From Chloroflexi bacterium B3_Chlor (GTDB taxonomy: Bacteria > Chloroflexota > Anaerolineae > UBA7937 > B3-Chlor), in NCBI GenBank assembly GCA_005223035.1, contig NJBK01000008.1, forward strand, positions 21,904 through 85,903: a DNA stretch of 64,000 bases, written 5' to 3'. Positions 28,324-37,095 of the stretch are shown piece after piece. How positions within the stretch are numbered: position 1 is the first letter of the stretch; each line of letters begins with the position of its first letter. The translations under genes and the position numbers were made by a program. The notes beneath the pieces were generated by a model, which ran no database searches, was not told the origin of the DNA, and saw only the letters and a list, made by a program, of their open reading frames with translations.

Positions 28324-28352
28324 ATTCTAACACAACTTGAACCTTTTGTCAA
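28324..28352 (-). promoter_or_regulatory. Candidate sigma70 promoter for SARP gene: TTGACA-17-TAGAAT (minus strand)
   Basis: Plus-strand TGTCAA at 28347-28352 and ATTCTA at 28324-28329. Confidence 0.7.
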
Positions 28353-28481
28353 GCATTCGCGACAATGTCGGCCGTAAACGGCCACAATGCACAGCGGACG
28401 AACTCACCCGATCCCTCCTCGTTCAGACTTTCGCGTCGCTAGCAGGGTCACATAGCCAGCGCGAAACAGAAATGATGGCGT

Positions 28482-28514
28482 ACGTAGACCAAACGTAGGG
28501 AAAACGTAGGAAAA
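28482..28514. repeat. Three direct ACGTAGR heptamers with 11-bp period
   Basis: acgtagaccaa / acgtagggaaa / acgtaggaaaa starting at 28482, 28493, 28504. Confidence 0.85.
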
Positions 28515-28773
28515 CCGTCCATTTTGGGGCCGATTCGTAGGGAAGATGAATGATGGGCGTCCAGCACCGAGACGGAGAATGCGGTATGATATTGGCGTGT
28601 GGGGATACTTGTCTTTTTCCTCCTTTCGTTCTCCCTCCTCCTGTACCCCAGGGAGGGGGGAGAATGGTTTATGAGCACCAAACCTCCGATTCCGGCTGCG
28701 CCCTGCTACTACTGCGTTCCCTTGCCTCAAGTGGGACTACCCCCCTATAATGTCCAGAGGCCAAGGGACGATC

Positions 28774-30354
28774 ATGATTCGCACAAGCTCCTTTCTCCTA
28801 CTTGTCCTGCTCTGCGCTCTCGCCACGGCTTGCGGGGTTCAAGCGACGGCATCCCCCACGCCAGCCGTTCTTCCGTCCTCCACGCCCCGCGAGATTCCGT
28901 CCACCGTGACACCGACTCCCCTACCAACCCCCACGCCTTCGCCTTCTCCAGCCATTCCGGACTGGATGATACAACAGCAAATGGCGATGACCCAGGCTGC
29001 GGGCTCAGACATCCAGGTGCTGGAGCACCTCACCCGATACGACATAGACCTGGCCATCGGCGTCGAGTCGCTCACTCTCATGGGGAAGCAAGTGACGTGG
29101 TACACGAACAACGAGGGTGTCCCTCTAGACGAACTGTATTTCAACCTCTTCCCCAACTCCTCTCGCTTTGCGGCCTCCATGGAGATCACGTCGGCGAGCA
29201 TCGGCGGTCAGGACATTGCCTTCGCCTACGAACTCGACCACAAGGCAGTCAAAGTCCCTCTGCCACAGCCGTTGCAGCCAGGACAATCCACCAGTGTGAA
29301 CCTGGAGTTCAGGGCTCGCGTCCCCTTCGTCCAAGAGAACCACTACCTGGTGTTCGTCTTTGCACAAGGCGTCTTCTCGCTTGGCGATTGGCACCCCATG
29401 GTGGCAGTCTACGACGACGACGGCTGGAACCTGGAGTACCCGGAGGGCACCGTCGGCGAGATTGTGTACAGCGAGAGCGCCTTCTACACGGTGCGGGTCA
29501 CCATGCCTATCGAGCTTCAAGTCCTTGCCACCGGTGTCGAGGCTGAGGGAACTGTCAATTCAGATGGCAGTCTGACTGTGGTCTACTACAGCGGGCCCGT
29601 CCGAGATTTCCACATCGTGATCAGCGATCGGTACGAAGTCGTCAGCGGTACCGTGGGAGGAACGACGATCAACTCCTACTACTGGCCTGAACATGAAACC
29701 TGTGGTGCTGAGATACTATGGTTTGCCAGCGTGGCCTTCAACTTGTACAGCCAACTGTTCGGCCCATACCCGTTCACCGAGTTGGACCTGGTGGAGGCTG
29801 ACTTGTGGCCTTGGGCTATCGAGTGGCCGGGCTTCATCCTCGTCGGCGAACCGCTCTACTCCGATCCGCAAGAGGTCTGTGGTGAATGGCACGTCGTTCA
29901 CGAGGTTGCCCACCAGTGGTGGTACAGCGTTGTGGGTAACGATCAGGTGGACGAGCCCTGGCTCGACGAAGCACTGGCGAACTACTCGACGGTTCTCTAC
30001 TACCGAATGGTCCGCGATCCTGAGATCGCAGAGGCCACGATCAACGAACACATCCATCAGCGATACGAGGCCTACGTGCGGGCCTACGGTGATGGCATCG
30101 TCGGTGGTGCCACTAGAGACTATTCGAGGAGCAGCTACTACCCACTGGTCTATGCGAAAGGTGCCTTGTTTTTCGAAGCCCTTCACGAGTTGATGGGCGA
30201 CGAGGCTTTCTTCGAAGGCTTGCGGCGCTACTATCAGGAACACAAATACGGTGTCGCCACCCCTGAGGGGCTCCTGGCGATCATGGAGCAGGCGCATGGA
30301 GAGCCCCTCCACGACTTCTATGAGCATTGGATCCTCAGCGCGGAGGGGGCCTAA
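28774..30354 (+). CDS. M1-family (gluzincin) metallopeptidase lipoprotein
   Basis: HEVAHQWWYSVVGNDQVDEPWLDEALANYS; lipobox ATAC; TP-rich linker. Confidence 0.85.
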   Translation: MIRTSSFLLLVLLCALATACGVQATASPTPAVLPSSTPREIPSTVTPTPLPTPTPSPSPAIPDWMIQQQMAMTQAAGSDIQVLEHLTRYDIDLAIGVESLTLMGKQVTWYTNNEGVPLDELYFNLFPNSSRFAASMEITSASIGGQDIAFAYELDHKAVKVPLPQPLQPGQSTSVNLEFRARVPFVQENHYLVFVFAQGVFSLGDWHPMVAVYDDDGWNLEYPEGTVGEIVYSESAFYTVRVTMPIELQVLATGVEAEGTVNSDGSLTVVYYSGPVRDFHIVISDRYEVVSGTVGGTTINSYYWPEHETCGAEILWFASVAFNLYSQLFGPYPFTELDLVEADLWPWAIEWPGFILVGEPLYSDPQEVCGEWHVVHEVAHQWWYSVVGNDQVDEPWLDEALANYSTVLYYRMVRDPEIAEATINEHIHQRYEAYVRAYGDGIVGGATRDYSRSSYYPLVYAKGALFFEALHELMGDEAFFEGLRRYYQEHKYGVATPEGLLAIMEQAHGEPLHDFYEHWILSAEGA

Positions 30355-30356
30355 GT

Positions 30357-30617
30357 GAAGCGGCCATGGTGGCTGACGTGGCCACGGACCTCAATGGCTG
30401 AGCCGTTCTCGAAGAAGCCGTGCGCAAGATCTTCGAAATCTATGTGGTCGTGGAAGTTGAGGGACAGCTGACCCTGACCGAAGACGGAGTTTTCTCCTAC
30501 TGCGAATTGCCTTGGCCGAGGAGCCATCGCTTGACCGACGGGAGTTGGCGGGAGATGCTGAACAGCGGTCAGGCCCCTCCTCGGCCGAAATGGACCTCTA
30601 CCTTCGTCTCAGAATAG
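30357..30617 (+). pseudogene. Remnant of DUF3160-like protein C-terminus with in-frame TGA
   Basis: Single frame reads EAAMVADVATDLNG*AVLEEAVRKIFEIYVVVEVEGQLTLTEDGVFSYCELPWPRSHRLTDGSWREMLNSGQAPPRPKWTSTFVSE; TGA at 30399-30401. Confidence 0.6.
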
Positions 30618-30849
30618 AGTAGGGGTCCGGGAAACGAAGTCCTCTCAGTCACCCATGCTTCCCGTCCCCGTCCGTGTGGTGAAGCACTACGGGCCCCACT
30701 TCCCAAGGCCCTTGTCCATTCTCCCCACCATGATGACTCCACGAAACAGCCACGCCACCTGCAGGCGTGCTGCTAGCGCTCCACCATGGACCGCGGCGTG
30801 GTACACATGGATTCGTGAGAATGTAGCCTGTGAGACCTACGCTTTTTGT

Positions 30850-30879
30850 TTGACAGGAGCCGCGCCCCTACGCTATAAT
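30850..30879 (+). promoter_or_regulatory. Sigma70-type promoter TTGACA-18-TATAAT upstream of hdr operon
   Basis: TTGACA 30850-30855 and TATAAT 30874-30879, both perfect consensus. Confidence 0.85.
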
Positions 30880-30973
30880 ATCAACGGTAAATCTTACCAA
30901 TATGGTCTGATTTGTTGACCCGATTGGCACCGATCCGAGTTGAAACGTATCCCGCGTTTATGGCGGGCTGCGA

Positions 30974-32305
30974 ATGGGAGACATGGAAGCAACTCTGGTC
31001 ATAGGAGCAGGCATAGCCGGGATGCAGGCCGCCCTCGACATCGCCGACGCTGGCTTCAAAGCATACCTCGTGGAGAAGGAGCCGAGCATCGGTGGGCGGA
31101 TGGCCCAGCTAGACGAAACCTTCCCCACCCTCGATTGCTCCTCGTGCATCCTGACCCCCCAGATGGTCAGCGTTGGAGGCCATCCCAATATTGAGCTGTT
31201 TACCTATTCAGAGGTCGTCGAGGTCGACGGGAGCGCCGGCCAGTTCAAGGTCAAGGTGAGGAAGAAGCCACGGTACATTGACGTGGACAAATGCACTGGT
31301 TGCGGTATCTGCGCGGAGAACTGCCGCCTCAAGGATAGGATTGACAGCGAATTCAACGTAGCCATGGGCAGGAGAGGAGCGGCGTATATGCCTTTCCCCC
31401 AGGCGGTTCCCCTGAAGTACACTATCGATGGCGAGCATTGTCTCATGATACAGAGGGGGAAATGCGGCAAATCCCCACCTTGTAGAGATGCCTGCCCAGC
31501 GGAAGCCATAGACTTCAAGCAAGCCGAGGAGATTGTGGAGCTAGAGGTCGTAGCCATCATCGTGGCCACCGGCTTCGACCCCTTCGATGCCCAGCTAAAG
31601 CCAGAGTACGGGTATGGCGTCTATGAGGACGTCATTACCGGACTACAGTTTGAACGACTCTCTTCCGCATCAGGCCCGACGTTTGGGGAGATCAAGCTTG
31701 ACGAAAGACCCATCAAGGATGTGGTATTCATCCAATGCGTAGGCAGCAGGGATCGAACCCTGGGAAACCCCTATTGCTCGCGGGTGTGTTGCATGTACAC
31801 CGCCAAGCAAGCACACCTGGTTCGGGAAAAGCTCCCTGAGGCCCGTGTGACGGTCTTCTACACGGATATGAGGGCCTTCGGCAAAGGTTTCGAGGAATTC
31901 TATGATCGTGTGAGGGAAGAGAGAGTCCTATATCGACGCGGCAACCCCTCGGAGATATACAGACGTGGGGACAGGCTGGTGGTCAGGGCAGAAGATACCT
32001 TGTTGGCGAAGCCGATAGAGATGGAGGCCGACTTGGTTGTCCTGGCCATAGGGCTCGTGCCCCGTGAAGACGCGGATGACGTAACCGGCTTGCTGCATCT
32101 CTCCCGCTCGGGCGATGGCTTCTTCATGGAATCCCACCCCAAGTTGAGGCCGACGGAGACGGAAGTGGAAGGCATATTCCTGGCGGGCTGCTGCCAGGGT
32201 CCCAAGGATATCCCCGATGCTGTTGCCCAGGCCAAGGCTACCGCGTCATCGGCCATCGTGATGATGTCTCAACCCAAAGACAAGCCCGCCGCTGACCAGG
32301 AGTGA
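30974..32305 (+). CDS. HdrA-like FAD/iron-sulfur protein (heterodisulfide reductase subunit A family)
   Basis: VIGAGIAGMQAALDIADAGF; LDCSSCILTP; CTGCGICAENC; CGKSPPCRDACP; GNPYCSRVCCMYTAKQAHLVREK. Confidence 0.9.
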   Translation: MGDMEATLVIGAGIAGMQAALDIADAGFKAYLVEKEPSIGGRMAQLDETFPTLDCSSCILTPQMVSVGGHPNIELFTYSEVVEVDGSAGQFKVKVRKKPRYIDVDKCTGCGICAENCRLKDRIDSEFNVAMGRRGAAYMPFPQAVPLKYTIDGEHCLMIQRGKCGKSPPCRDACPAEAIDFKQAEEIVELEVVAIIVATGFDPFDAQLKPEYGYGVYEDVITGLQFERLSSASGPTFGEIKLDERPIKDVVFIQCVGSRDRTLGNPYCSRVCCMYTAKQAHLVREKLPEARVTVFYTDMRAFGKGFEEFYDRVREERVLYRRGNPSEIYRRGDRLVVRAEDTLLAKPIEMEADLVVLAIGLVPREDADDVTGLLHLSRSGDGFFMESHPKLRPTETEVEGIFLAGCCQGPKDIPDAVAQAKATASSAIVMMSQPKDKPAADQE

Positions 32306-32312
32306 GAAGACA

Positions 32313-33431
32313 ATGGAAACCGACCAGACCATCTTGGAACGGTGTGACCTGTGGGGCTGCATCCAGTGCGGTAAATGCACTGGAGGCTGTCCCTTGTCAT
32401 TCAAGACGACTCTGAATGTTAGGCGTTTGATATATGAGGCCCTCGTAGAAGGCGACGTGAATCCGGACGGCATGGAAGAGTTGTGGGACTGCACCACGTG
32501 TGGGACCTGCGTTCTCCGCTGCCCCAAGGAAGTAGAGCCAGTAGACGTGATAGTGGCTCTGCGCACCGAACTGGTGGACGGAGGAATCATACCTCCGACT
32601 ATCAGGGACGCCCTGACCAGCGTGTTCAGATACGGCAATCCATCACTGATGCAGCCCGAGGAGAGGGCCGACTGGGCGGAAGGCTTGGGGGTCAAGAGCA
32701 TCTCCGACGGTGCCGACGTGCTATACTTCGTTGGCTGCATTCCGTCTTACGACGATCGCGTTCAGAAGGTCGCCAAGGCCCTGGTCAAGGCTTTCCACAA
32801 GGCAGAAGTGGATTTCGGCATCCTAGGCGTCGAGGAGAAATGCTGCTGCAATGAGGTACGACGTGTGGGTGAAGAGGGGCTCTTCGAGTACGTGGTGGAG
32901 GAGCAGCAAGAACTCTTCAGCAGCTGCAACGTGGAGCATATTGTGACTACCTCTCCTCATTGCTTCAACACCTTCACAAACGAGTACGAAGGTTTGGATA
33001 TCAAGGTCCAACACTATACTCAGTTCGTGGCTGAGCTGATAGACAATGGCAAGCTGGCCTTCACGGGTGAGTTGAACAAGGTGGTTACCTATCACGATCC
33101 TTGCTTCCTTGGCAAGCAAAACGCGGTCTACGATGAACCGAGGAAGATCCTCCAGAGTATCCCGGGCGTGGAGTTCCGTGAGATGGATCGAACAAGAGAC
33201 CGGAGCCTGTGCTGTGAGGGCGGAGGCGGCAGGATGTGGGGGGAAGGCACCAATCCCGAGGAACGCCTGGCGACTTCTCGCTTTGAGGAGGTTCTCAGCG
33301 TCGGCGCTGACATCATGGCTGTGGCCTGCCCCTTCTGCCTGCTGACCTTTGACCTAGCTGCCAAAGCGGGAGGATATGACGAGAAGGTCCAGGTGACGGA
33401 CATCATTGAGCTGGTGGCTGAGGTGATCTGA
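32313..33431 (+). CDS. HdrC-HdrB fusion (4Fe-4S ferredoxin + two CCG domains)
   Basis: CIQCGKCTGGCP; CTTCGTCVLRCP; VGCIPSY..EEKCCCNE; YHDPCFLGK..LCCEGGGGRMWGE..ACPFC. Confidence 0.9.
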   Translation: METDQTILERCDLWGCIQCGKCTGGCPLSFKTTLNVRRLIYEALVEGDVNPDGMEELWDCTTCGTCVLRCPKEVEPVDVIVALRTELVDGGIIPPTIRDALTSVFRYGNPSLMQPEERADWAEGLGVKSISDGADVLYFVGCIPSYDDRVQKVAKALVKAFHKAEVDFGILGVEEKCCCNEVRRVGEEGLFEYVVEEQQELFSSCNVEHIVTTSPHCFNTFTNEYEGLDIKVQHYTQFVAELIDNGKLAFTGELNKVVTYHDPCFLGKQNAVYDEPRKILQSIPGVEFREMDRTRDRSLCCEGGGGRMWGEGTNPEERLATSRFEEVLSVGADIMAVACPFCLLTFDLAAKAGGYDEKVQVTDIIELVAEVI

Positions 33432-33448
33432 GGCTCAGGTTGCCTCAG
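33428..33448 (+). other. Intercistronic inverted repeat CTGAGGC-7-GCCTCAG just before SD of second hdrA
   Basis: 7-bp perfect stem overlapping the hdrCB stop codon and followed by aggagg. Confidence 0.7.
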
Positions 33449-33459
33449 CAGGAGGAAAG

Positions 33460-35214
33460 ATGCCACCGAAGGTCGGGGTGTACGTTTGCCATTGCGGAAT
33501 AAACATCGCCCACACCGTAGCCGTCCAGGATGTAGCCAGGGCCGCGGCAGGATTGCCTGATGTTGCCGTAGCCAGGGACTACATCTACGTGTGCTCTGAC
33601 CCAGGTCAGCAGTCGATTCAGGACGATATCAAGGAACTTGGTCTCAATAGAGTGGTGGTGGCCTCCTGTTCTCCCCGCATGCACGAACTTACGTTCAGAC
33701 GGGTGATTCAAGAGGCTGGACTTAACCCCTACTATCTGCAGATAGCCAACATCAGGGAACAGTGTTCGTGGGTACACAGTGAGCGAGGTTCCGCGACCGA
33801 GAAAGCTAAGGAGGTCGTGGCCGCAGCTGTGTCCAGGGCGCGTCTTCTCGAGCCATTAGAGGAGAGAGAAGTCCAGGTGACACGGGCAGCCCTGGTTGTC
33901 GGTGGAGGCATCGCCGGGCTGCAAGCGGCTCTGGATATCGCTGACGCTGGCTATATCGCCTATGTAGTTGAGAAGGAATCCACCGTTGGTGGGAAGGTGG
34001 CTCAACTGGGACTGACGTTCCCTACTCTGGATGATGCGGGGACGCTTCTGGGTGAGATCAGCGAGCGGGTCGAACAGCACCCTAACATCGAGGTGTTTAC
34101 GAATTCGGAGCTCGTCGATGCAGAGGGCTTCATCGGCAATTTCCAGGTCAAGGTGCACAGGCACCCTCGCCACTCGGATAAGGGGGCCCACTCCGATAAT
34201 GCTGAGGATCTCGCGCCGGCGGAGAGTGTTCTTGAGCTAGGTGTGGGAACTGTCATAGTCGCCACAGGCTTCGATGTCTTCGATGCCAGCTTGAAGCCTG
34301 AATTCGGGTATAGCGTGTATGACAATGTCATCACCGCATTGGAGTTCGAGCAGCTGTCATCGCCCTCAGGTCCGACCGGAGGGGAGATCAAGATCGATGG
34401 TAGGACACCCGAGGACGTGGTCTTTATTCACTGTGTAGGCAGCAGGGATCGGAACCTGGGGAATCCGTACTGCTCGCGGATATGCTGCATGTACACTGCC
34501 AAGCAGGCTCACATCGTGAGGGAGAAATTGCCTGAAGCACGGATCACCGTGTTCTACATAGATGTGCGCGCGTTTGGCAAGGGATTCGAGGAGTTCTACG
34601 ATCAAGTCAGGGAGGAGAGAGTCCGGTACCGGCGTGGAAACCCGTCGGAGATATACAGGCGAGGGGACAGATTGGTGGTGAGGGCTGAAGATACCTTGCT
34701 GGGAAAACCGATAGAAGTGGAGGCCGACTTGGTAGTGCTGGCAGCAGGGATCGTCCCTCGTGAGGACGCTGGACAGGTGGCGGGGCCCTTGAAGCTGTCA
34801 CGTTCAGAGGATGGCTTCTTCATGGAACTGCACCCTAAGCTGAGACCCGTTGATACGACAACCGATGGGGTCTATCTGGCTGGCTGTTGCCAAGGCCCGA
34901 AGGACATCACGGACACCATAGCTCAGGCCAAGGCAGCAGCCTCCTCGGCCCTGATCCCCTTGTCACTGGGCCGCGTTAGGGTAGAATCGGTCACCTGCGC
35001 TATAGACCCTCTGTTGTGTTCAGGGTGTGGTCTATGCGCGGAGGCTTGCGTATACGGAGCGCTGGCCCTGGACGGACGCACAGGACTCATGACCGCCAAC
35101 CAGGTGGTGTGCAAGGGTTGTGGAGCTTGCGCAACGGCATGCCCGTCCGGCGCGATTGTGGTGAAACACTTCACGCCCGACCAAATCCTTGCTGAGGTGG
35201 AGGCGGCGATATGA
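33460..35214 (+). CDS. Second HdrA-like protein with C-terminal 2x[4Fe-4S] ferredoxin domain
   Basis: VYVCHCGINIA; GGGIAGLQAALDIADAGY; GNPYCSRICCMYTAKQAHIVREK; CSGCGLCAEACVYGAL, CKGCGACATACPSGAI. Confidence 0.9.
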   Translation: MPPKVGVYVCHCGINIAHTVAVQDVARAAAGLPDVAVARDYIYVCSDPGQQSIQDDIKELGLNRVVVASCSPRMHELTFRRVIQEAGLNPYYLQIANIREQCSWVHSERGSATEKAKEVVAAAVSRARLLEPLEEREVQVTRAALVVGGGIAGLQAALDIADAGYIAYVVEKESTVGGKVAQLGLTFPTLDDAGTLLGEISERVEQHPNIEVFTNSELVDAEGFIGNFQVKVHRHPRHSDKGAHSDNAEDLAPAESVLELGVGTVIVATGFDVFDASLKPEFGYSVYDNVITALEFEQLSSPSGPTGGEIKIDGRTPEDVVFIHCVGSRDRNLGNPYCSRICCMYTAKQAHIVREKLPEARITVFYIDVRAFGKGFEEFYDQVREERVRYRRGNPSEIYRRGDRLVVRAEDTLLGKPIEVEADLVVLAAGIVPREDAGQVAGPLKLSRSEDGFFMELHPKLRPVDTTTDGVYLAGCCQGPKDITDTIAQAKAAASSALIPLSLGRVRVESVTCAIDPLLCSGCGLCAEACVYGALALDGRTGLMTANQVVCKGCGACATACPSGAIVVKHFTPDQILAEVEAAI

Positions 35215-35648
35215 ATCCTCCCCAGGGACCGTCCTGTCTCGCCTCTCGCATGGTACGGGCCACGCATCTCCTGCCGGCCAGCCCGGCAGGACTACGGTGT
35301 GAGGTTGTAGAATCCGCAACGCATTCTTCCAAAGCGCTCACGTGAATCACACATCGGTCATAGCCCTCATGTGCAACAGCGGAATCAACCTCGCGTATGA
35401 CAACGTTTTTGACAAGCTGCTCCTCCCTCCGGTTGTGGCGGCCACGATCGCTGTGGCAAAGACCAGGCAATCGTCGTGCCCGACCAAGCTCTGCCTCCGA
35501 GGGACGGCTTGCTTCAGCTTCTGCTGGCCCAGGACACTATCTTCCAGGTGTGGTCCTCACCAACTTTCGAAGATATGATGGAAGAAGGGAGCTTTTCCTG
35601 CGTGGTCCCCTCCCGACAGGGACGGCAGGTCGTATAGGAAGGTGTTGT

Positions 35649-36218
35649 GTGGGAGAACCGCAGGTTGCCGTTAGGGCGAGACGTGCAATAGTCATTCTCG
35701 ACAGATTCATACTGTCACTGTCCAGACATTGGTTGTTCCTGTTCAACCTGGTTTTTGGACTCTATGCAGGTTTGCCAGTCCTGGCGCCACTACTCGTGAC
35801 ATTTGGCCAGGTCAGGTTGGCTAACCTGATCTACTTCGTCTACCAGCATCTTTGTCATCAGATGCCTTCGCGGTGTTACTTCATTGGGCGCTTCCAGGTG
35901 GCTATCTGTGAGCGTGACCTTGCACTATATGGGGGAGCCTGCCTTGCCGGAATTGCTTTTGCGCTGGTCAGGGACCGGGTCAGGCCTCTGTCCATCCCGA
36001 TATGGATTATTCTCATCGGCCCCCTGGTAGTCGATGGGGTGACACAGGTCTTGGGCCTGCGGTTGAGCACTTGGCAACTGCGAACGGTCACCGGACTCTT
36101 GGCCAGTGGAGCCACAGTCTGGCTGGTGTACCCGTATCTGGAAGAGGGTTTCAAGGAGATCCAGGCGTCCGCGGGGTCACAGCTAAGAAAAGTGGAGGCC
36201 GAGAAGAGGAGCACCTGA
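35649..36218 (+). CDS. DUF2085 family membrane protein
   Basis: FVYQHLCHQMPSRCYFIGRFQVAICERDLALYGG; start uncertain (GTG 35649 assumed). Confidence 0.75.
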   Translation: MGEPQVAVRARRAIVILDRFILSLSRHWLFLFNLVFGLYAGLPVLAPLLVTFGQVRLANLIYFVYQHLCHQMPSRCYFIGRFQVAICERDLALYGGACLAGIAFALVRDRVRPLSIPIWIILIGPLVVDGVTQVLGLRLSTWQLRTVTGLLASGATVWLVYPYLEEGFKEIQASAGSQLRKVEAEKRST

Positions 36219-36261
36219 GACCGGGCATCGATTCGAGTCAACGCCCGTTATGGGACGTTGA

Positions 36262-37089
36262 TCAGCGGCGCCGCCTGGTGCGGCTGCCTTTCCCGTCGAG
36301 GTCTCTGACAACCTGATTTCCAGAGACGTGATACTCCTGCCCCCTTTGGCTGAGGATGTAGCTGTCCAATTCGGCCTCATCCACAGTCACATCAAGCACT
36401 AAAGTGATGGGATAGCCTTCTATCGTTCTGGCCTCGGCAATCTCGACTTCCTCCGAGTCCTCGGCGACGACTTGCCTTTCGTAGTCCGGGTCCAGCTCGA
36501 TCCAGCGTACCCCATCTTCCACTGTTTCGACATAGAAGAGCTGACTCCCGCGCCAATGCAGGACGGCGTGGGAGAAAGGAGGCGCAAGATGCTTGTCGCC
36601 ACTTGACCTCGTCCCCATAGCGCTCTCGTATTCGGAGAATAGCTTCGCCAGTTCAGCAGCTTTGGCGTATTCTCCGTCAGATGCGTCCAAGTCCTTCTCT
36701 CCAGATACCCTTTCGTAGCCGTACTTCCTGGCAACACTCGCCAGGAATTGGTCGCTAGCTTCAATTACCCTCCAGATGTTGACCATCTGCAAGGTCTGGG
36801 TCATCGCTCGAGCCGCCCTCCGCGCGGCCAGGTCAACCTGATTGAGCACAGACTGGCATGCGTCAACGTCATCTTGGTCGAGTAGGCCGCGCAACTCCTG
36901 AATGACCGTCGTACAGTCTGTGCTCAGTTGCAGGGACCTCTCGTGGAGCGCATCAGACGAACTCACAGGGGCATTTGGGGCTTCCGAGACCAGCTTGTCA
37001 CCCACCAGCTTGAGGGAATGGTGATATAAGTCCAATCGTGTCAGTGACTTCCGAACCTCCTCGTACCGCTTCTCCTTCTCACTCGCCAT
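36262..37089 (-). CDS. Hypothetical protein
   Basis: 275-aa ORF with soluble, acidic coding-like composition; four bases upstream of its start is the tRNA NTase stop. Confidence 0.65.
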   Translation of the reverse strand: MASEKEKRYEEVRKSLTRLDLYHHSLKLVGDKLVSEAPNAPVSSSDALHERSLQLSTDCTTVIQELRGLLDQDDVDACQSVLNQVDLAARRAARAMTQTLQMVNIWRVIEASDQFLASVARKYGYERVSGEKDLDASDGEYAKAAELAKLFSEYESAMGTRSSGDKHLAPPFSHAVLHWRGSQLFYVETVEDGVRWIELDPDYERQVVAEDSEEVEIAEARTIEGYPITLVLDVTVDEAELDSYILSQRGQEYHVSGNQVVRDLDGKGSRTRRRR

Positions 37090-37095
37090 CCTTGA

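Noticed and set aside
30820-30850. Possible terminator before the hdr promoter (gtagcctgtgagacctacgcttttt)
   Set aside because: Stem is only about 4 bp; too weak to call.
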